A stretch of 64,000 bases of DNA from positions 26,001-90,000 of the forward strand of contig NZ_SBFF01000005.1 of NCBI RefSeq assembly GCF_004151485.1, written 5' to 3'. How positions within the stretch are numbered: the first letter of the stretch is position 1; every line of letters starts with the position of its first letter. Shown here piece after piece: positions 63,004 through 64,000 of this stretch. The translations under genes and the position numbers were made by a program. This DNA comes from Sphingosinicella sp. CPCC 101087. GTDB taxonomy: Bacteria; Pseudomonadota; Alphaproteobacteria; Sphingomonadales; Sphingomonadaceae. Under the pieces are notes generated by a model. The model did not search any database. It was given only the letters and a program-made list of their open reading frames with translations, and was not told the origin of the DNA.

Positions 63004-63387
63004 TCAGGCCGGTTCCCGCTTCACCGGCCGCGGACGGTGGAGCTCGTCGATGGCGACGAAGGTGAACAGCCCCTCGGTCACCTTGACCTCGGTCTGGCCG
63101 CGTTCGCGGCTTGCGACCACCTCGATGCGGATCGCGATCGAGGTTCGGCCGATCCGCTCGACCCGCGCGAAGACCGAGATCACGTCGTGGAGGAGGATCG
63201 GGGCGATGAACTCCATGGCCTCGATCGCGACGGTGGCGACCGGTCCGTCCGCTTCGCGCGCGGCGACGATGCCGGCGGCGATGTCCATCTGGCTGAGGAT
63301 CCAGCCGCCGAAAATATGCCCGTTGGCGTTGATGTCGCCGGGCCGCGGCACGACCCGGAGGATCGGTTGCTCGTTACTGATCGTCAT
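63004..63387 (-). CDS. Acyl-CoA thioesterase (YciA/hotdog family)
   Basis: A 127-residue hotdog protein with RVVPRPGDINANGHIFGGWILSQMDIAAG, where the Asn-x4-FGG pattern and Asp match YciA-type thioesterases, and VAIEAMEFIAPILLHDVISVFARVERIGRTSI. It hydrolyses acyl-CoAs in the cytoplasm. ATG at 63387 with GGAGGGCAGG upstream; 14 bases overlap the upstream membrane-protein gene. Confidence 0.9.
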   Translation of the reverse strand: MTISNEQPILRVVPRPGDINANGHIFGGWILSQMDIAAGIVAAREADGPVATVAIEAMEFIAPILLHDVISVFARVERIGRTSIAIRIEVVASRERGQTEVKVTEGLFTFVAIDELHRPRPVKREPA

Positions 63388-63679
63388 CCTGCCCTCCGCG
63401 TGCCGCTTCGTCGTCATGCCCGGACCGGTTGCTGAGGAAGACCAGGCCCATGAGGCCCGTGCCGACCAGCACCGTCAGGCCGACGCCGGCGATCGTCGCG
63501 ACGATCAGGTGAAGCGGCATCGGGCCGCCGGACTGCCAGAGATAGAGGAGCGACAGGCCCACGGTGACCGCGGCGGCGAGCACCATCCACTTCATCATCC
63601 TCTTGTACCGCGCCCAAGCGGAGGCGGCGCGCTCATAATCCGCCTGGCGGGAGCGGGGAATCGGGTCGTGATGGGGCAT
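63374..63679 (-). CDS. Two-helix membrane protein of unknown function
   Basis: A 101-residue protein: a charged N-terminal 30 residues (HHDPIPRSRQADYERAASAWARYKRM), two transmembrane helices (about 32-52 and 60-82) and a polar tail (NRSGHDDEAARGGQDDDQ). The short polar N-terminus and helix pair resemble unnamed sphingomonad membrane proteins; no function known. Co-transcribed with the thioesterase through a 14-base overlap. Confidence 0.7.
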   Translation of the reverse strand: MPHHDPIPRSRQADYERAASAWARYKRMMKWMVLAAAVTVGLSLLYLWQSGGPMPLHLIVATIAGVGLTVLVGTGLMGLVFLSNRSGHDDEAARGGQDDDQ

Positions 63680-63747
63680 GGCCTTTCCTTTGGTCTTCGC
63701 ACATGGGATCATCAAGGCGAGTCGGCAACAAAAGAGAGACGGGCGCC

Positions 63748-64000
63748 ATGACGATCGCCGCCATCCTCCAGAACAAGGGAGCCGATGTGCTCACCGTACG
63801 GGCCGAGACGCCGGTGCGCGATGCCATCGAGCTGCTCGCTACCCGGCGGATCGGTGCGCTGCCGGTGCTGCGCGACGAATCGGTCGCCGGCGTCATGTCG
63901 GAACGCGACATCATCTATTGCCTGAAGAGCGAAGGGGCCGCGGTGCTCGAATGGCCGGTGGAGCGGATCATGACCGCCCCGGCCATCACCGTCACTCGGG
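63748..64000 (+). CDS. CBS-domain protein, N-terminal part (runs off window)
   Basis: Starts with ATG at 63748 and continues past the end of the window: MTIAAILQNKGADVLTVRAE, then AIELLATRRIGALPVLRDESVAGVMSERDIIYCL, the first CBS motif, and VERIMTAPAITVTR, the start of the second. Stand-alone CBS pairs bind adenosyl ligands and regulate partner proteins. 68 bases from the divergent membrane-protein gene. Confidence 0.88.
   Translation, partial: MTIAAILQNKGADVLTVRAETPVRDAIELLATRRIGALPVLRDESVAGVMSERDIIYCLKSEGAAVLEWPVERIMTAPAITVTR

Noticed and set aside
1..64000. tRNA, rRNA, CRISPR, insertion sequences, prophage or attachment sites
   Set aside because: None seen on reading both strands: no cloverleaf-like T-loop/anticodon set, no regularly spaced repeats, no transposase or integrase.

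Overview
The window is a dense, high-GC chromosomal segment from an alphaproteobacterium, almost certainly a member of the Sphingomonadales. The signs are the gene families (GapR/DUF2312, DUF4167, DUF2171, DUF4139, KTSC, FixL/FixJ-type regulators), the single-cysteine 41-residue L36, many GTG and TTG starts, and sphingomonad-style signal peptides. I saw no tRNA, rRNA, insertion sequence, CRISPR array or prophage. The genome is core-like apart from the exopolysaccharide locus on the left.

1-12.6 kb: an exopolysaccharide locus of the Wzx/Wzy type. It holds two GT4, one GT2 and one GT25 glycosyltransferase, a Wzy/WaaL-like polymerase, a Wzz/GumC-like co-polymerase without a kinase domain, a Wzx flippase, a pyruvyltransferase, a hexapeptide acyltransferase, the initiating polyprenyl-phosphate sugar transferase and a short Wza-like export lipoprotein. 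Genes run on both strands, and the four main intergenic spacers carry related TTGC...GCAA-type dyads. A 7TM diguanylate cyclase follows directly, which suggests c-di-GMP input to polymer production.

12.8-32.9 kb: housekeeping and metabolism. In order: a two-unit M16 peptidase lipoprotein, purE-purK, a degenerate GGDEF protein, gpmA, an M14 carboxypeptidase, a DUF4136 lipoprotein, galE, an Lrp-type regulator with a clear dyad at its promoter, rpmJ, a HAD phosphatase, NAD(P)H-hydrate dehydratase, pyruvate kinase, gapR, yebC and ruvC-ruvA. An M19 dipeptidase-like gene on the other strand separates ruvCA from ruvB.

32.9-45.8 kb: a DUF3089 hydrolase, then the envelope operon ybgC-tolQ-tolR-tolA-tolB-pal. 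After it come an asparaginase/S1-P1 nuclease pair, an SPFH / ribbon-helix-helix / mini-membrane-protein operon behind an AT-rich promoter, a Tat-exported M24 peptidase, a GNAT enzyme, two small envelope proteins (DUF6644, DUF6152) and ispG.

45.8-51.7 kb: a minus-strand stress/signalling block. It has a FixJ-type regulator, a stand-alone receiver, a PAS histidine kinase, a haloperoxidase-like hydrolase, a 28-codon small ORF and a three-domain flavoprotein (cNMP-binding, thioredoxin-like, thioredoxin-reductase-like) that lacks the redox CxxC, then DUF2171.

51.7-64 kb: a cell-wall hydrolase, EamA and SMR transporters, a KTSC protein, an amidase, the translation operon hisS-prfA-prmC, a DUF4167 RNA-binding-like protein with internal tandem repeats, two adjacent DUF4139 secreted proteins (the first with its ribosome-binding site inside a strong hairpin, the second with a TonB-receptor-like motif), a hotdog thioesterase, a small membrane protein and the start of a CBS-domain protein. 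Most promising for follow-up are the SPFH-RHH-miniprotein operon, the cNMP-flavoprotein with its coupled small ORF, the DUF4139 pair and the shared dyads of the polysaccharide locus.
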